DNA from: Candidatus Yanofskyibacteriota bacterium
GTDB taxonomy: Bacteria > Patescibacteriota > Minisyncoccia > 2-02-FULL-40-12 > GWA2-44-9
Length of the DNA: 50,975 nt
NCBI GenBank assembly: GCA_003151795.1
Contig: PLYL01000022.1
Span: forward strand, 1-50,975
Reading direction: 5' to 3'
Part shown: positions 1 to 8,293 of the stretch, in pieces
How the letters are laid out: the number at the start of each line of letters is the position of its first letter
Numbering within the stretch: position 1 is the first letter of the stretch
Notes under the pieces: model-generated
Database searches by the model: none
Told to the model about the DNA's origin: nothing
The model's input: the letters and a program-made list of their open reading frames with translations, nothing else
Position numbers and translations under genes: made by a program

Positions 1-5
1 GGCAG

Positions 6-95
6 AACCCCGAAAGAAAAACACCCTTTCCTTTTTCAAAAGAAATTTCACCCCCGCCAAATCAGAAATGCAAGGAGTGTTTTTCTTTCGGGGTT
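6..95. repeat. 19-bp perfect inverted repeat (AACCCCGAAAGAAAAACAC / GTGTTTTTCTTTCGGGGTT) with 52-nt loop
   Basis: Arms at 6-24 and 77-95 are exact reverse complements by eye. Confidence 0.8.
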
Positions 96-170
96 GCCGA
101 GGCTCTGCGAGGCAGTGGCGGGACGATTCATTCTCGCTCAAAAAAAGTTCGAGCAAATGATATAATGACA

Positions 171-302
171 CCACCAAACGAAACATTGTCGGAATTAAGA
201 AAACGGAGCGATTTTGCGGGAGCCAAAATCGCGCTATCATTTTTTTCAAAACCCTTTCCGCCTACGGCGGAAGCCGTGAATTCCCAAAGCTCCCCCCAAT
301 TG
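171..302 (+). repeat. Left 132-bp inverted repeat of recombinase element 1
   Basis: Exact reverse complement of 1717-1848; outer end CCACCA, contains CCGCCTACGGCGG. Confidence 0.93.
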
Positions 303-307
303 AAATC

Positions 308-1864
308 ATGAAAGAACTCAAACCAAAATATTTTCTCTACGCGAGGAAATCAACAGAGGATGATGACCACCAGATAATGTCTATTGAGGCACAGCTTTTT
401 GAATTGCACGAATATGCGCGTAGAGAAAATCTTGAAATTCTTGAGGAATTTCAAGAGTCGAAAAGCGCAAAGAAACCGGGTCGTGAACTATTTAACGAAA
501 TGATGGCCCGCATTGAAAATATGGACGGCGTAGGCATCCTCGCGTGGCATCCAGACCGTCTTGCTCGCAATAGTGTCGACGGCGGGCGCATCATTTACGC
601 AGTAGACACGACCAAAATAGTTTCTTTACGCTTTCCGACATTTTGGTTTGAGCCAACTCCGCAAGGCAAATTTATGTTGCAGGTGGCGTTCGGACAGAGT
701 AAGTATTACAGCGATAATCTAGTTGAAAATATTACGCGTGGTATCCGCCAAAAAGTCCGTCGAGGCGAGTGGTTGGTGCGCGCTCCCTTTGGCTATGTGA
801 ATAATCCAAAAACGAGAAATATTGAACCTCACCCGACTAAATCTCGCATTGTGGTGAAAGCGTTTGAAGAATACGCCAAAGGGACGCACACCCTCGGCAC
901 TATCGCGGACTTTTTGGCGGATCACGGCGTGAGTACGAAAGGAACGCCACCTGCCAAAGCTTCCGTCGCTCGTATGCTCTCAAATCGTGTCTATCTCGGC
1001 TTTACATACCACAAGGGCGAGTATTACGACGGAAGCTTTGCGCCAATTATTTCTCCGACACTGTTTGAAGCAGTCCAAAAAATGCTTGCGAAAAAATCTC
1101 GCCCTCGCGTGCAAAAAGTACCGAACCATTTTCCATTTGCACAATTCGCTCGGTGCGGTGAGTGCGGAAGTATGATTACGGCTCAATATGCGACAAATCG
1201 TTTTGGTACTAAATATACTTACTATCGCTGTACCAAAAAGAAAGGTGTTTGTCATCAGCCGTATCTATCATCTTCCGCACTCATTTCGCAAGCAAAAAAT
1301 CTGCTTCAATCAGTGTCGCTTCCTCTTTCAGAAATTGAGAACATGGAAAAGCAAATTGACTTGTGGGACAAAGAGTCAATTTCCGAAAGAGGAAGTGTTG
1401 CCCAAAATCTTAAAACCAAACTTTCCGAAACGAAGGAGAAGCTGGACAAACTTGTTTCCATTTATCTTGACGGCGATATTGAACGCGAAATATATTTACA
1501 GCGAAAAGACCTTCTCCTTCGTCAGAAAGCAACGTTTGAGGAAAGTTTTAAGGATTTTGGGCAACAGAGAAAAAATTGGGTCGAACCCTTGCGGAGTTTC
1601 GTTTTGTCTTTGAGAGAAGCCGTTATTTTGGAAAAAAGCGAAAACTATTTCGCATGGAAAGAGTTTTTCCAAAAAATCGGCTCTAACCCTATTCTCAAAG
1701 ACAAAACGCTTTCATGCAATTGGGGGGAGCTTTGGGAATTCACGGCTTCCGCCGTAGGCGGAAAGGGTTTTGAAAAAAATGATAGCGCGATTTTGGCTCC
1801 CGCAAAATCGCTCCGTTTTCTTAATTCCGACAATGTTTCGTTTGGTGGACCGTACCGGACTTGA
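308..1864 (+). CDS. Large serine recombinase (resolvase domain, recombinase domain, zinc ribbon)
   Basis: N-term YARKSTEDDDHQIMSIEAQ, TFWFEPTPQGKFMLQVAFGQSKYY, CGECGSMITA...YYRCTKKKGVC. Confidence 0.93.
   Translation: MKELKPKYFLYARKSTEDDDHQIMSIEAQLFELHEYARRENLEILEEFQESKSAKKPGRELFNEMMARIENMDGVGILAWHPDRLARNSVDGGRIIYAVDTTKIVSLRFPTFWFEPTPQGKFMLQVAFGQSKYYSDNLVENITRGIRQKVRRGEWLVRAPFGYVNNPKTRNIEPHPTKSRIVVKAFEEYAKGTHTLGTIADFLADHGVSTKGTPPAKASVARMLSNRVYLGFTYHKGEYYDGSFAPIISPTLFEAVQKMLAKKSRPRVQKVPNHFPFAQFARCGECGSMITAQYATNRFGTKYTYYRCTKKKGVCHQPYLSSSALISQAKNLLQSVSLPLSEIENMEKQIDLWDKESISERGSVAQNLKTKLSETKEKLDKLVSIYLDGDIEREIYLQRKDLLLRQKATFEESFKDFGQQRKNWVEPLRSFVLSLREAVILEKSENYFAWKEFFQKIGSNPILKDKTLSCNWGELWEFTASAVGGKGFEKNDSAILAPAKSLRFLNSDNVSFGGPYRT
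1717..1848 (-). repeat. Right 132-bp inverted repeat of recombinase element 1
   Basis: Reverse complement of 171-302; lies inside the recombinase 3' coding end. Confidence 0.93.
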
Positions 1865-1918
1865 ACCGGTGACCTCTTCGATGCCATCGAAGCGCTCTAC
1901 CAGCTGAGCTAACGGCCC
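1843..1918 (-). tRNA. tRNA-Ala(GGC), CCA encoded
   Basis: Minus strand GGGCCGT TA GCTC..GAGC G CTTCG ATGGCAT CGAAG AGGTC ACCGG TTCAAGT CCGGT ACGGTCC A CCA; cloverleaf folds by hand. Confidence 0.95.
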
Positions 1919-1984
1919 ATACAGAACAAGCGTATACATACTAGTACACTTTCAATTGTTCTAATGTTCTGATATAATTATATC

Positions 1985-2590
1985 ATGAGAAGACACAGTA
2001 ATCAAACTATTACTCGCCTAAAGTTTCTGAGAAAAAAGGGGCACAGTATTGAAACACTTGTAAGAGAAATGTCCCTGCCCAAAACAACCATCTGGCACCA
2101 TATTCACAAAATTAAGCTGGCGGAAAAATATAGAAAAATATTAAAAGCAAACCAAGGAGGAAGTCGGTTAAAAAAAGAGAGGGATTTATTTCGGGCCCAA
2201 GAAGAGGCGAAAAAATTACTTGAGACTCCTGATAAATATTTATATGCTACTATCGCTTCTCTTTATTGGGCAGAGGGGAGCAGGGCTAGATGTGAACTCG
2301 TAAATACAGATGGGGAAATGATTAAACTTTACTTAAAAATACTTAGAAATTATCTAAAAATTCCAGAGGATAAAATTGAAGCAGTACTAAGGATTTTTTC
2401 AAATCACGAAAGAAACGAGTGTTTAGGTTATTGGTCTAATATCACTGGGATACCTAAAAATAAATTTATTATTTTTACAAATGATGGTGGCAATAGGGGT
2501 CGAGGTCATGGAATGTGCAGAATAGTTATAAGAAAGGGTGGATACACCTTAAAATTATTTAGAGCTATAATTAACGAGCTTTGCAAATAG
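1985..2590 (+). CDS. HTH-containing protein with LAGLIDADG-like C-terminal region (uncertain)
   Basis: N-term SIETLVREMSLPKTTIWHHIHKI reads as HTH; SLYWAEGS...NTDGEMIKLYLKILRNYLKI resembles families common in CPR/archaea; -10-like TATAAT just upstream. Confidence 0.55.
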   Translation: MRRHSNQTITRLKFLRKKGHSIETLVREMSLPKTTIWHHIHKIKLAEKYRKILKANQGGSRLKKERDLFRAQEEAKKLLETPDKYLYATIASLYWAEGSRARCELVNTDGEMIKLYLKILRNYLKIPEDKIEAVLRIFSNHERNECLGYWSNITGIPKNKFIIFTNDGGNRGRGHGMCRIVIRKGGYTLKLFRAIINELCK

Positions 2591-2597
2591 ATAAATT

Positions 2598-2670
2598 GTC
2601 CCGGTAGCTTAATGGATTAAGCAGCCCCGTCCTAAGGGGAAGACTGCAGGTTCAAGTCCTGCCCGGGACA
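2598..2670 (+). tRNA. tRNA-Arg(CCT)
   Basis: GTCCCGG/CCGGGAC acceptor, anticodon loop GTCCTAA, T-arm GCAGG TTCAAGT CCTGC. Confidence 0.92.
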
Positions 2671-2678
2671 CATACAAA

Positions 2679-4112
2679 ATGCGATTACCGAAAGAAGTAC
2701 AATCGATTCTCTCAACCCTCAAAGAAGGGGGTTTTGAGGCGTATGTTGTCGGGGGATGTGTCCGTGATCTAATCGTCGGCAATGTGCCCAAAGACTGGGA
2801 TGTGACGACCAATGCCCCGCCCGAGAAAATTCAGGAACTTTTTCCCGAACACGTCTACGAAAACACGTTCGGCACCGTCGGCGTAAAGACGGGTTCCGCC
2901 GACCCAGTGCTCGCGCTGGTAGAAGTTACGCCCTACCGCACCGAAGGCAAGTATAGCGACAAACGCCATCCCGACAATGTAAAATTCGCGGCCAGGCTTG
3001 AAGACGACCTCTCGCGCCGCGACTTTACTATCAACGCGCTGGCGATGGATATTGAGGGCAACATTATCGATCCGTTCGAGGGCAAGAAAGACCTCAAAAA
3101 CAAAATTGTCCGCACGGTCGGCGCGGCCGAACAACGCTTCAACGAAGACGCTCTGCGCCTGCTCCGGGCGATTCGCTTCGCGGCCCAGCTTGGATTTGAG
3201 ATTGATTTGGAAACACAAACCGCGGTAAAGAAAAATGCCGAGTGGCTCCGCGCGATTTCCAAAGAACGTATCCGCGATGAATTCGTTAAAATTATCGAAT
3301 CGGATCAGGGCTACGAGGGTATCTTGTTATTGGAGGAACTGGGCCTCATGAAATACATCGTGCCCGAACTGCGAGAGGGTATCGGCATCGACCAGAATCT
3401 CCACCACATCTACACAGTCTGGGAACATAATACTCGAGCCATGAAATACGCGGTTGAGAAAAAATATTCTCTGGCTATTCGGCTGGGTGCCTTGTTCCAC
3501 GACATCGGCAAGCCCCGCACCAAACGCGGCGAGGGGAAGCACGCGACATTCTATGGCCACGAAGTCGTTGGCGCCCGCATGGCGGCCGGCATCATGGATA
3601 CGTTGAAATTTCCGAAAGATATCGGCGAAAAAATCGTAAAGCTTGTCCGCTATCATATGTTTTACTACAACGTCGACGAAGTCACCGAATCTTCGGTGCG
3701 CCGATTGCTAGTCAATGTCGGCCAGGAAAATGTCGAAGACCTGCTCAAAATCCGCGAAGCCGACCGGATTGGTTCGGGCCGGCCCAAAGCCATTCCGTAT
3801 AAACTCCGCCATCTCAAATACATCATCGACAAAGTTTCGCATGACCCCATCTCGGTCAAAATGCTCAAGGTCAACGGCGAAGACGTCATGGGCAAGCTTG
3901 CTTCGGGGCCTGGCGCTAAAATTGGACTGGTCTTGAATTGCTTGCTGGCCGAGGTGCTGGATGACCCGGCCAAGAATACTAAAGAGTATTTGATAGAACG
4001 CATCCGCGAACTCGACAAGCAGTCGCCCGAAAATTTAAAAAAGGCCCTGGAAAAAATCGAGCGGGCCCAAGAAGAAGAGGAAAAAGAACGAGCGAAAAAG
4101 TACTATGTTTAG
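2679..4112 (+). CDS. cca: CCA tRNA nucleotidyltransferase / poly(A) polymerase with HD domain
   Basis: YVVGGCVRDLIVGNVPKDWDVTT, RRDFTINALAMD, LFHDIGKP HD motif. Confidence 0.93.
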   Translation: MRLPKEVQSILSTLKEGGFEAYVVGGCVRDLIVGNVPKDWDVTTNAPPEKIQELFPEHVYENTFGTVGVKTGSADPVLALVEVTPYRTEGKYSDKRHPDNVKFAARLEDDLSRRDFTINALAMDIEGNIIDPFEGKKDLKNKIVRTVGAAEQRFNEDALRLLRAIRFAAQLGFEIDLETQTAVKKNAEWLRAISKERIRDEFVKIIESDQGYEGILLLEELGLMKYIVPELREGIGIDQNLHHIYTVWEHNTRAMKYAVEKKYSLAIRLGALFHDIGKPRTKRGEGKHATFYGHEVVGARMAAGIMDTLKFPKDIGEKIVKLVRYHMFYYNVDEVTESSVRRLLVNVGQENVEDLLKIREADRIGSGRPKAIPYKLRHLKYIIDKVSHDPISVKMLKVNGEDVMGKLASGPGAKIGLVLNCLLAEVLDDPAKNTKEYLIERIRELDKQSPENLKKALEKIERAQEEEEKERAKKYYV

Positions 4113-4152
4113 TCCTAGTAAAATACTGAGAATCTGATAAAATAGCTCGATA

Positions 4153-4223
4153 CGGGCCGGAGTATGCCAGTCGTACGCACGATTCGGGTTCGTGAAGACC
4201 GAGTGCAATTCTCGGCGGCCCGA
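4153..4223 (+). tRNA. tRNA-Pro(CGG), with atypical T-loop
   Basis: Acceptor CGGGCCG/CGGCCCG, anticodon arm CACGA TTCGGGT TCGTG, T-arm CCGAG TGCAATT CTCGG; no CCA encoded. Confidence 0.7.
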
Positions 4224-4286
4224 AGGATTGACGGAAATTTTTAGAGAGAGTACACTTAATTGTAACAAAGATTATTACAAAAAATA

Positions 4287-4499
4287 ATGAGAAACATTAT
4301 AAATATTTCGTTACCAAAAGAACTTGTGATGTCAGTAAAAAAAGAAGTTAAAAGGGGCAATTTTGCCAGTACAAGCGAATATTTCCGCCATCTTTTGCGC
4401 ATCCAGAAAGCGGCAAATGAGATCGAGGAAGCGCGTAACGACTGGGAGAATGGCCGTAAGAATTGGAAAGTATTGAAATCGCTTAAGGAATTGATGTAG
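4287..4499 (+). CDS. Ribbon-helix-helix antitoxin-like protein
   Basis: MRNIINISLPKELVMSVKKEVKRGNFASTSEYFRHLLRI; directly upstream of a RelE-like ORF. Confidence 0.75.
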   Translation: MRNIINISLPKELVMSVKKEVKRGNFASTSEYFRHLLRIQKAANEIEEARNDWENGRKNWKVLKSLKELM

Positions 4500-4503
4500 G
4501 CTA

Positions 4504-4761
4504 ATGAAAATCTTTTACCACGCGAACTTCAAACAACAGTTTAAAAAGTTGCATCGCAATATACAGCTCTCGGCGTTGCACAAGGAACAAATTTTCAAAA
4601 TTGACCCATTTGATAAAAGCCTCGAGACCCACAAACTTCACGGACCGTTTAAAAACTCGTGGGCTTTTTCCGTGAACAACAAGTACAGGATAGCTTTTGA
4701 TTTTATGGACAATGATTTAGTTCTTTTCTTCGCCATAGGCACCCACGATATTTATAAATAA
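4504..4761 (+). CDS. RelE/YafQ-like toxin
   Basis: FKKLHRNIQ...HKLHGPFKNSWAFSVNNKYRIAFDF...LFFAIGTHDIYK. Confidence 0.8.
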   Translation: MKIFYHANFKQQFKKLHRNIQLSALHKEQIFKIDPFDKSLETHKLHGPFKNSWAFSVNNKYRIAFDFMDNDLVLFFAIGTHDIYK

Positions 4762-4774
4762 AGAATATACGGCC

Positions 4775-5452
4775 ATGCGCGTCGCGATTTTTGGGAACAA
4801 TAAAGCTGAAGCGGAAAATCTGGCCGAGAAGGCCGGCTTCACTTTGGCTGATGACAAGCTGGATTTTGTCGTCAGTTACGGCGGAGATGGCACGTTTATG
4901 AAATCAGAGTTCGCGTATCCAGGCGTGCCGAAAATAGTTTTGAAAGATAGCCAAATCTGCAAAGTCTGTTCGGCATTTCCGAACGATGAAGTGCTGGCCA
5001 AAGTCCGAGCGGGGAGCTATGAGATTAGACCGCTCATCAAACTTGAAGCCACCGCCAATGGCCGGGCTATCACCGCCATGAACGATATCATCGTCCATAA
5101 CTCCGACCCGCGCCATGGCATCCGGTATCAAATTTGGTCAGATGGCCGTCAATTCGGCGATACCATCATCGGCGACGGCGTCGTCGTGGCCACGCCGTTC
5201 GGTTCCACGGCCTACTACCGAAGCATCACCGACAGCTTCTTTGAAACCGGCCTCGGCTTGGCCTTCAACAACAGCACCGAGCAGATGGACCATGTCGTCC
5301 TTGATGACCAGAAGACTATCAAGATTAAAATCACCCGCGGTATGGTCGGTGTCTACGCCGATAATCAGGAAGAACATTTAAACCTAAAAGAAGATGACGA
5401 AGTGGTAATTAAAAAATCAGCTTCGGTCGCACAGTGGGTAATAGTGAAATAG
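4775..5452 (+). CDS. nadK: NAD kinase
   Basis: GGDGTFM, NDIIVHNSDPRHGIRYQIW, GDGVVVATPFGSTAY. Confidence 0.85.
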   Translation: MRVAIFGNNKAEAENLAEKAGFTLADDKLDFVVSYGGDGTFMKSEFAYPGVPKIVLKDSQICKVCSAFPNDEVLAKVRAGSYEIRPLIKLEATANGRAITAMNDIIVHNSDPRHGIRYQIWSDGRQFGDTIIGDGVVVATPFGSTAYYRSITDSFFETGLGLAFNNSTEQMDHVVLDDQKTIKIKITRGMVGVYADNQEEHLNLKEDDEVVIKKSASVAQWVIVK

Positions 5453-5462
5453 CTTAATAATT

Positions 5463-5652
5463 GGGCCTGTCGTAAAGTGGTATTATACGACATTCGTTCA
5501 CCCGCCCAAACTTTCCCCTGGGCCCATAGCTCAGCTGGTAGAGCGCGTCATTCGCATTGACGAGGCCGCCGGTTCGAATCCGGCTGGGTCCACAGGAAAG
5601 TTTAGGCGGGCAAGTTGCCGGGTCGGGAGTCCGATTCTCCCCAGGTCCACCA
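5463..5652 (+). other. Outer tRNA-like halves (about 5463-5499 and 5613-5652) bracketing a complete tRNA-Ala(CGC)
   Basis: GGGCCTG (5463) pairs with CAGGTCC (5642-5648); D-arm-like GTAAAGTGGTATTATAC; T-arm GGGAG TCCGATT CTCCC then ACCA; internal 16-nt arms 5501-5516/5595-5610 pair at 15 of 16 positions. Confidence 0.5.
5520..5592 (+). tRNA. tRNA-Ala(CGC)
   Basis: GGGCCCA TA GCTCAGCTGGTAGAGC G CGTCA TTCGCAT TGACG ... CCGG TTCGAAT CCGG TGGGTCC A; no CCA encoded. Confidence 0.93.
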
Positions 5653-7119
5653 GAGAGGAAATTGCAAGTTTTTGGGCATAGGGCCGCCGCAGGCGGCCAC
5701 CAAATCGTAAGGAATTTTGGGCGAAAAAAGCAGTTGGCGATTCTGCAAAATGCAGTTCGAGCCGATATTTTTAAGAAATGTTGTCATTTCCGATTTGTTT
5801 TCAAATTCAAGCAGTTTAGAGGCTTGATTCAAGGACAAAACAAACTCACGAGCCGGTTCGAGCCAAGATAATCCTATTTGTTCAAAATCCGTAATTTTCT
5901 CGCCAAGCCCTACCTTTTGGATAACAAGGATTTCCTTTCTTACTTTGTAGTCATCGGCAGAAATGACCTCGTTAAGATATACGTCAAGAAGTTTTTGGAG
6001 TTTGGCCTCAATCTTGGTTAATTCTGTTTTGAAATTTTGAACAGTAGTTTTAGCTTCCTCTTTTGCTCGGCTTTCATCTTTTTCTAGCTCGGCTAAAACT
6101 TTCTTGGTGTCTTGGCTTGACAAAGAAACTTTTTGAAGAAACGACTTAACTTGTTTATATAGTTCTTCATCTCGCAAAAAATACTTTTCTTGGCACGGCC
6201 CTTTCTTTTTCGTGCACCGATAGTAAATATATTCTCTACCGCTTGGCTTGATTTTCTTTTCGGCTGTTATAGCTGCAGAACAAGGACATTTCATTAAGCC
6301 AAGAAAAGCAAAATTATGTTTCTTAATTTTTTGCGATTTTCCTTTTTCTCGCATGATCTCTTGTACTCTATCAAAAAGTTTCTTTGAAATAAGCGGCTCG
6401 TGAGTTCCTTGGAAAATTTCTCCTTTGTATTTCATCAGCCCTATATAAAAAACATTTTGGAGTATTTTAGGGACTTGCGAGATATACATACCTTTATCCA
6501 AATTGCTTTTGGTACTTACTCGCATATACCACTCGGCTAATTCTCGGAGGTTGTAATTTCCAGTGGCATAAAGCTCAAAAAGTTTTTTTACTTTGCGGGC
6601 TTTTTCTGTATTAACATCAATCCCGCGTGTCTTTGGATTATTGAGATAGCCGAGCGGTGCTTTGCTAGGCCAAACTCCGTTTCTCACTTTTTGTCTCATC
6701 CCACGAGTTACATTTTCACGTAGGGCGTCCACATAATATTTTGATTGGCCAAAAGCAATTTGGAGCATAAAAAGTCCTTGTGGCGTTGGTTCAAACCAAA
6801 ATGTTGGAAATTTCAACGCTTTAATCAAGCCGCGATCTATCATGTGAATTATTCTTCCGCCATCTACGGAATTACGAGCAAGACGGTCGGGATTCCACGA
6901 AAGTATGCCGTCCGCTTTTCCTCTCTCAATCAATGCCAACATTTCTGCGAATTTAATTCGCCCAGGTTCTTTGGCAGTTTTTGCCTCTTGAAGAGAGGCG
7001 ACGATTTCAAGTTTTTCTTTGGCGGCAAATTCTTTTAACTCAAAGATTTGGGCCTCAATACTCAAAATTTGTCTATCGTCATCTTCGGTGCTCTTGCGAG
7101 CGTAAAGTATATATTTCAT
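5602..7119 (-). CDS. Large serine recombinase (second copy, related to 308-1864)
   Basis: MKYILYARKSTEDDDRQILSIEAQ, TFWFEPTPQGLFMLQIAFGQSKYY, CPCSAAITAEKK...YYRCTKKKGPC. Confidence 0.93.
   Translation of the reverse strand: MKYILYARKSTEDDDRQILSIEAQIFELKEFAAKEKLEIVASLQEAKTAKEPGRIKFAEMLALIERGKADGILSWNPDRLARNSVDGGRIIHMIDRGLIKALKFPTFWFEPTPQGLFMLQIAFGQSKYYVDALRENVTRGMRQKVRNGVWPSKAPLGYLNNPKTRGIDVNTEKARKVKKLFELYATGNYNLRELAEWYMRVSTKSNLDKGMYISQVPKILQNVFYIGLMKYKGEIFQGTHEPLISKKLFDRVQEIMREKGKSQKIKKHNFAFLGLMKCPCSAAITAEKKIKPSGREYIYYRCTKKKGPCQEKYFLRDEELYKQVKSFLQKVSLSSQDTKKVLAELEKDESRAKEEAKTTVQNFKTELTKIEAKLQKLLDVYLNEVISADDYKVRKEILVIQKVGLGEKITDFEQIGLSWLEPAREFVLSLNQASKLLEFENKSEMTTFLKNIGSNCILQNRQLLFSPKIPYDLVAACGGPMPKNLQFPLWWTWGESDSRPGNLPA
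5647..5747 (+). repeat. 101-bp inverted repeat of recombinase element 2 (tRNA side)
   Basis: Exact reverse complement of 7153-7253; outer end CCACCA; contains CCGCCGCAGGCGG. Confidence 0.93.
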
Positions 7120-7152
7120 ATGGTTTTGATTAAAAATTTTCTTTTCCCAAAA

Positions 7153-7253
7153 TGCAGAATCGCCAACTGCTTTTTTCGCCCAAAATTCCTTACGATTTGG
7201 TGGCCGCCTGCGGCGGCCCTATGCCCAAAAACTTGCAATTTCCTCTCTGGTGG
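7153..7253 (-). repeat. 101-bp inverted repeat of recombinase element 2 (distal side)
   Basis: Reverse complement of 5647-5747. Confidence 0.93.
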
Positions 7254-7338
7254 TCTATTCTTAAAGTAGTTCGGACGCATTTCGCCGCCAAGGGCGGCGG
7301 GGATCTGGCCAAAAATTCCGAACCGAAATTCTGAACTT
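7250..7338 (+). repeat. Left 89-bp inverted repeat of unit 3
   Basis: Exact reverse complement of 8294-8382; contains CCGCCAAGGGCGG. Confidence 0.92.
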
Positions 7339-7446
7339 AAAAACTGCCAAAGAACCTGATAAAAATATCGGCTCGGACCGCATTTTAATTTTGGGAAAAG
7401 AAAATTTTTAATCATTTATTATTAAATCATTAAGCATATAATTTTT

Positions 7447-8229
7447 ATGTCTAACGAAGAATACAAACCAATACCCAAGGAGGTTACAGGCGCAGAAACA
7501 TCTATGCCTGCTGAGCATAGTGAGGCAAGAAGCAAAGATTACAAAACATACGACATTCCAAGACTCACACTAGATTTAACCAACGAACTTGAAACCAAGC
7601 TTATTGTCCCACTTGAAGAAGCTCGTCAAGTCAAGGCTGCTTTAGAATCACTCGAAGATCTTGCGAAGCGTGTTCCAATTAGAATCATCAAAAGTTCTTT
7701 TTCTGGCGGTAGTGGTCGTGCAGATCCTCATAACGAAGGTCCCGGCCCGTGGGCTCCTGAAACAGCAATTAGATACTTGGAATTAGAAGGTCCAGAAGTT
7801 GGATCCCTCAACGAACTTGCATCATCTCTTCGCTATCTAATTGTGGATTTTAACACCGCGAGGAAAGCTGCTGTATCAATTAAACAACAAGGTGGATCAG
7901 GGAAGAAGGCTTTTATTATGATACCTAATTCTGAAGAGAATGGCCTCTATGTAAATCTACATAAGGCCATAGATAAGAAGGGTATAATCGACCACTTTGA
8001 ACCAATAGCACAAGCCAAACTGGATAATGTCACTCAGGAGTGGATTCCACGACTTAGGTCTAATATAAAGAGTACTTTCTTAAAGGCAGTGGAGATTCTT
8101 CGAGAATCCGCTGCAAATCCATCAAGTTGGTCGGATTCGAGTGACCCCTCAACATTCCCCAAGGATCGTCCTGAAACTCTCTTGAGTTTAGCAAAGGAAA
8201 TTGAGGAAATGGAAAGACATATAAACTGA
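7447..8229 (+). CDS. Hypothetical protein (260 aa), cargo of inverted-repeat unit 3
   Basis: Long ORF with coding-like composition; no family recognised. Confidence 0.7.
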   Translation: MSNEEYKPIPKEVTGAETSMPAEHSEARSKDYKTYDIPRLTLDLTNELETKLIVPLEEARQVKAALESLEDLAKRVPIRIIKSSFSGGSGRADPHNEGPGPWAPETAIRYLELEGPEVGSLNELASSLRYLIVDFNTARKAAVSIKQQGGSGKKAFIMIPNSEENGLYVNLHKAIDKKGIIDHFEPIAQAKLDNVTQEWIPRLRSNIKSTFLKAVEILRESAANPSSWSDSSDPSTFPKDRPETLLSLAKEIEEMERHIN

Positions 8230-8293
8230 GTCTGGGGCCTTAGAGTTCAAATAAGAAGAGAATTTGCCGCCAAAGAAAAACTTGAAATTGTCA

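Larger units (their letters stand above)
171..1848 (+). mobile_element. Putative serine-recombinase element 1 with 132-bp perfect inverted repeats, abutting tRNA-Ala
   Basis: Inverted repeats at both ends, one recombinase gene inside, right end coincides with the tRNA CCACCA end. Confidence 0.7.
5647..7253 (-). mobile_element. Putative serine-recombinase element 2 with 101-bp perfect inverted repeats
   Basis: Same layout as element 1: recombinase between inverted repeats, one end at a tRNA-like CCACCA. Confidence 0.7.

Noticed and set aside
719-925. Antisense and out-of-frame ORFs in the track overlapping strong genes (for example 719-925, 2769-3218, 42820-43689)
   Set aside because: They overlap confidently identified genes on the other strand or frame and show no recognisable protein features.
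1712-1939. ORF MYTLVLYGPLAQLVERFDGIEEVTGSSPVRSTKRN
   Set aside because: This is the spurious translation of tRNA-Ala on the minus strand.
5557-5871. ORF MTRPPVRIRLGPQESLGGQ
   Set aside because: Covers the tRNA, tRNA-like half and inverted repeat; not a credible protein.
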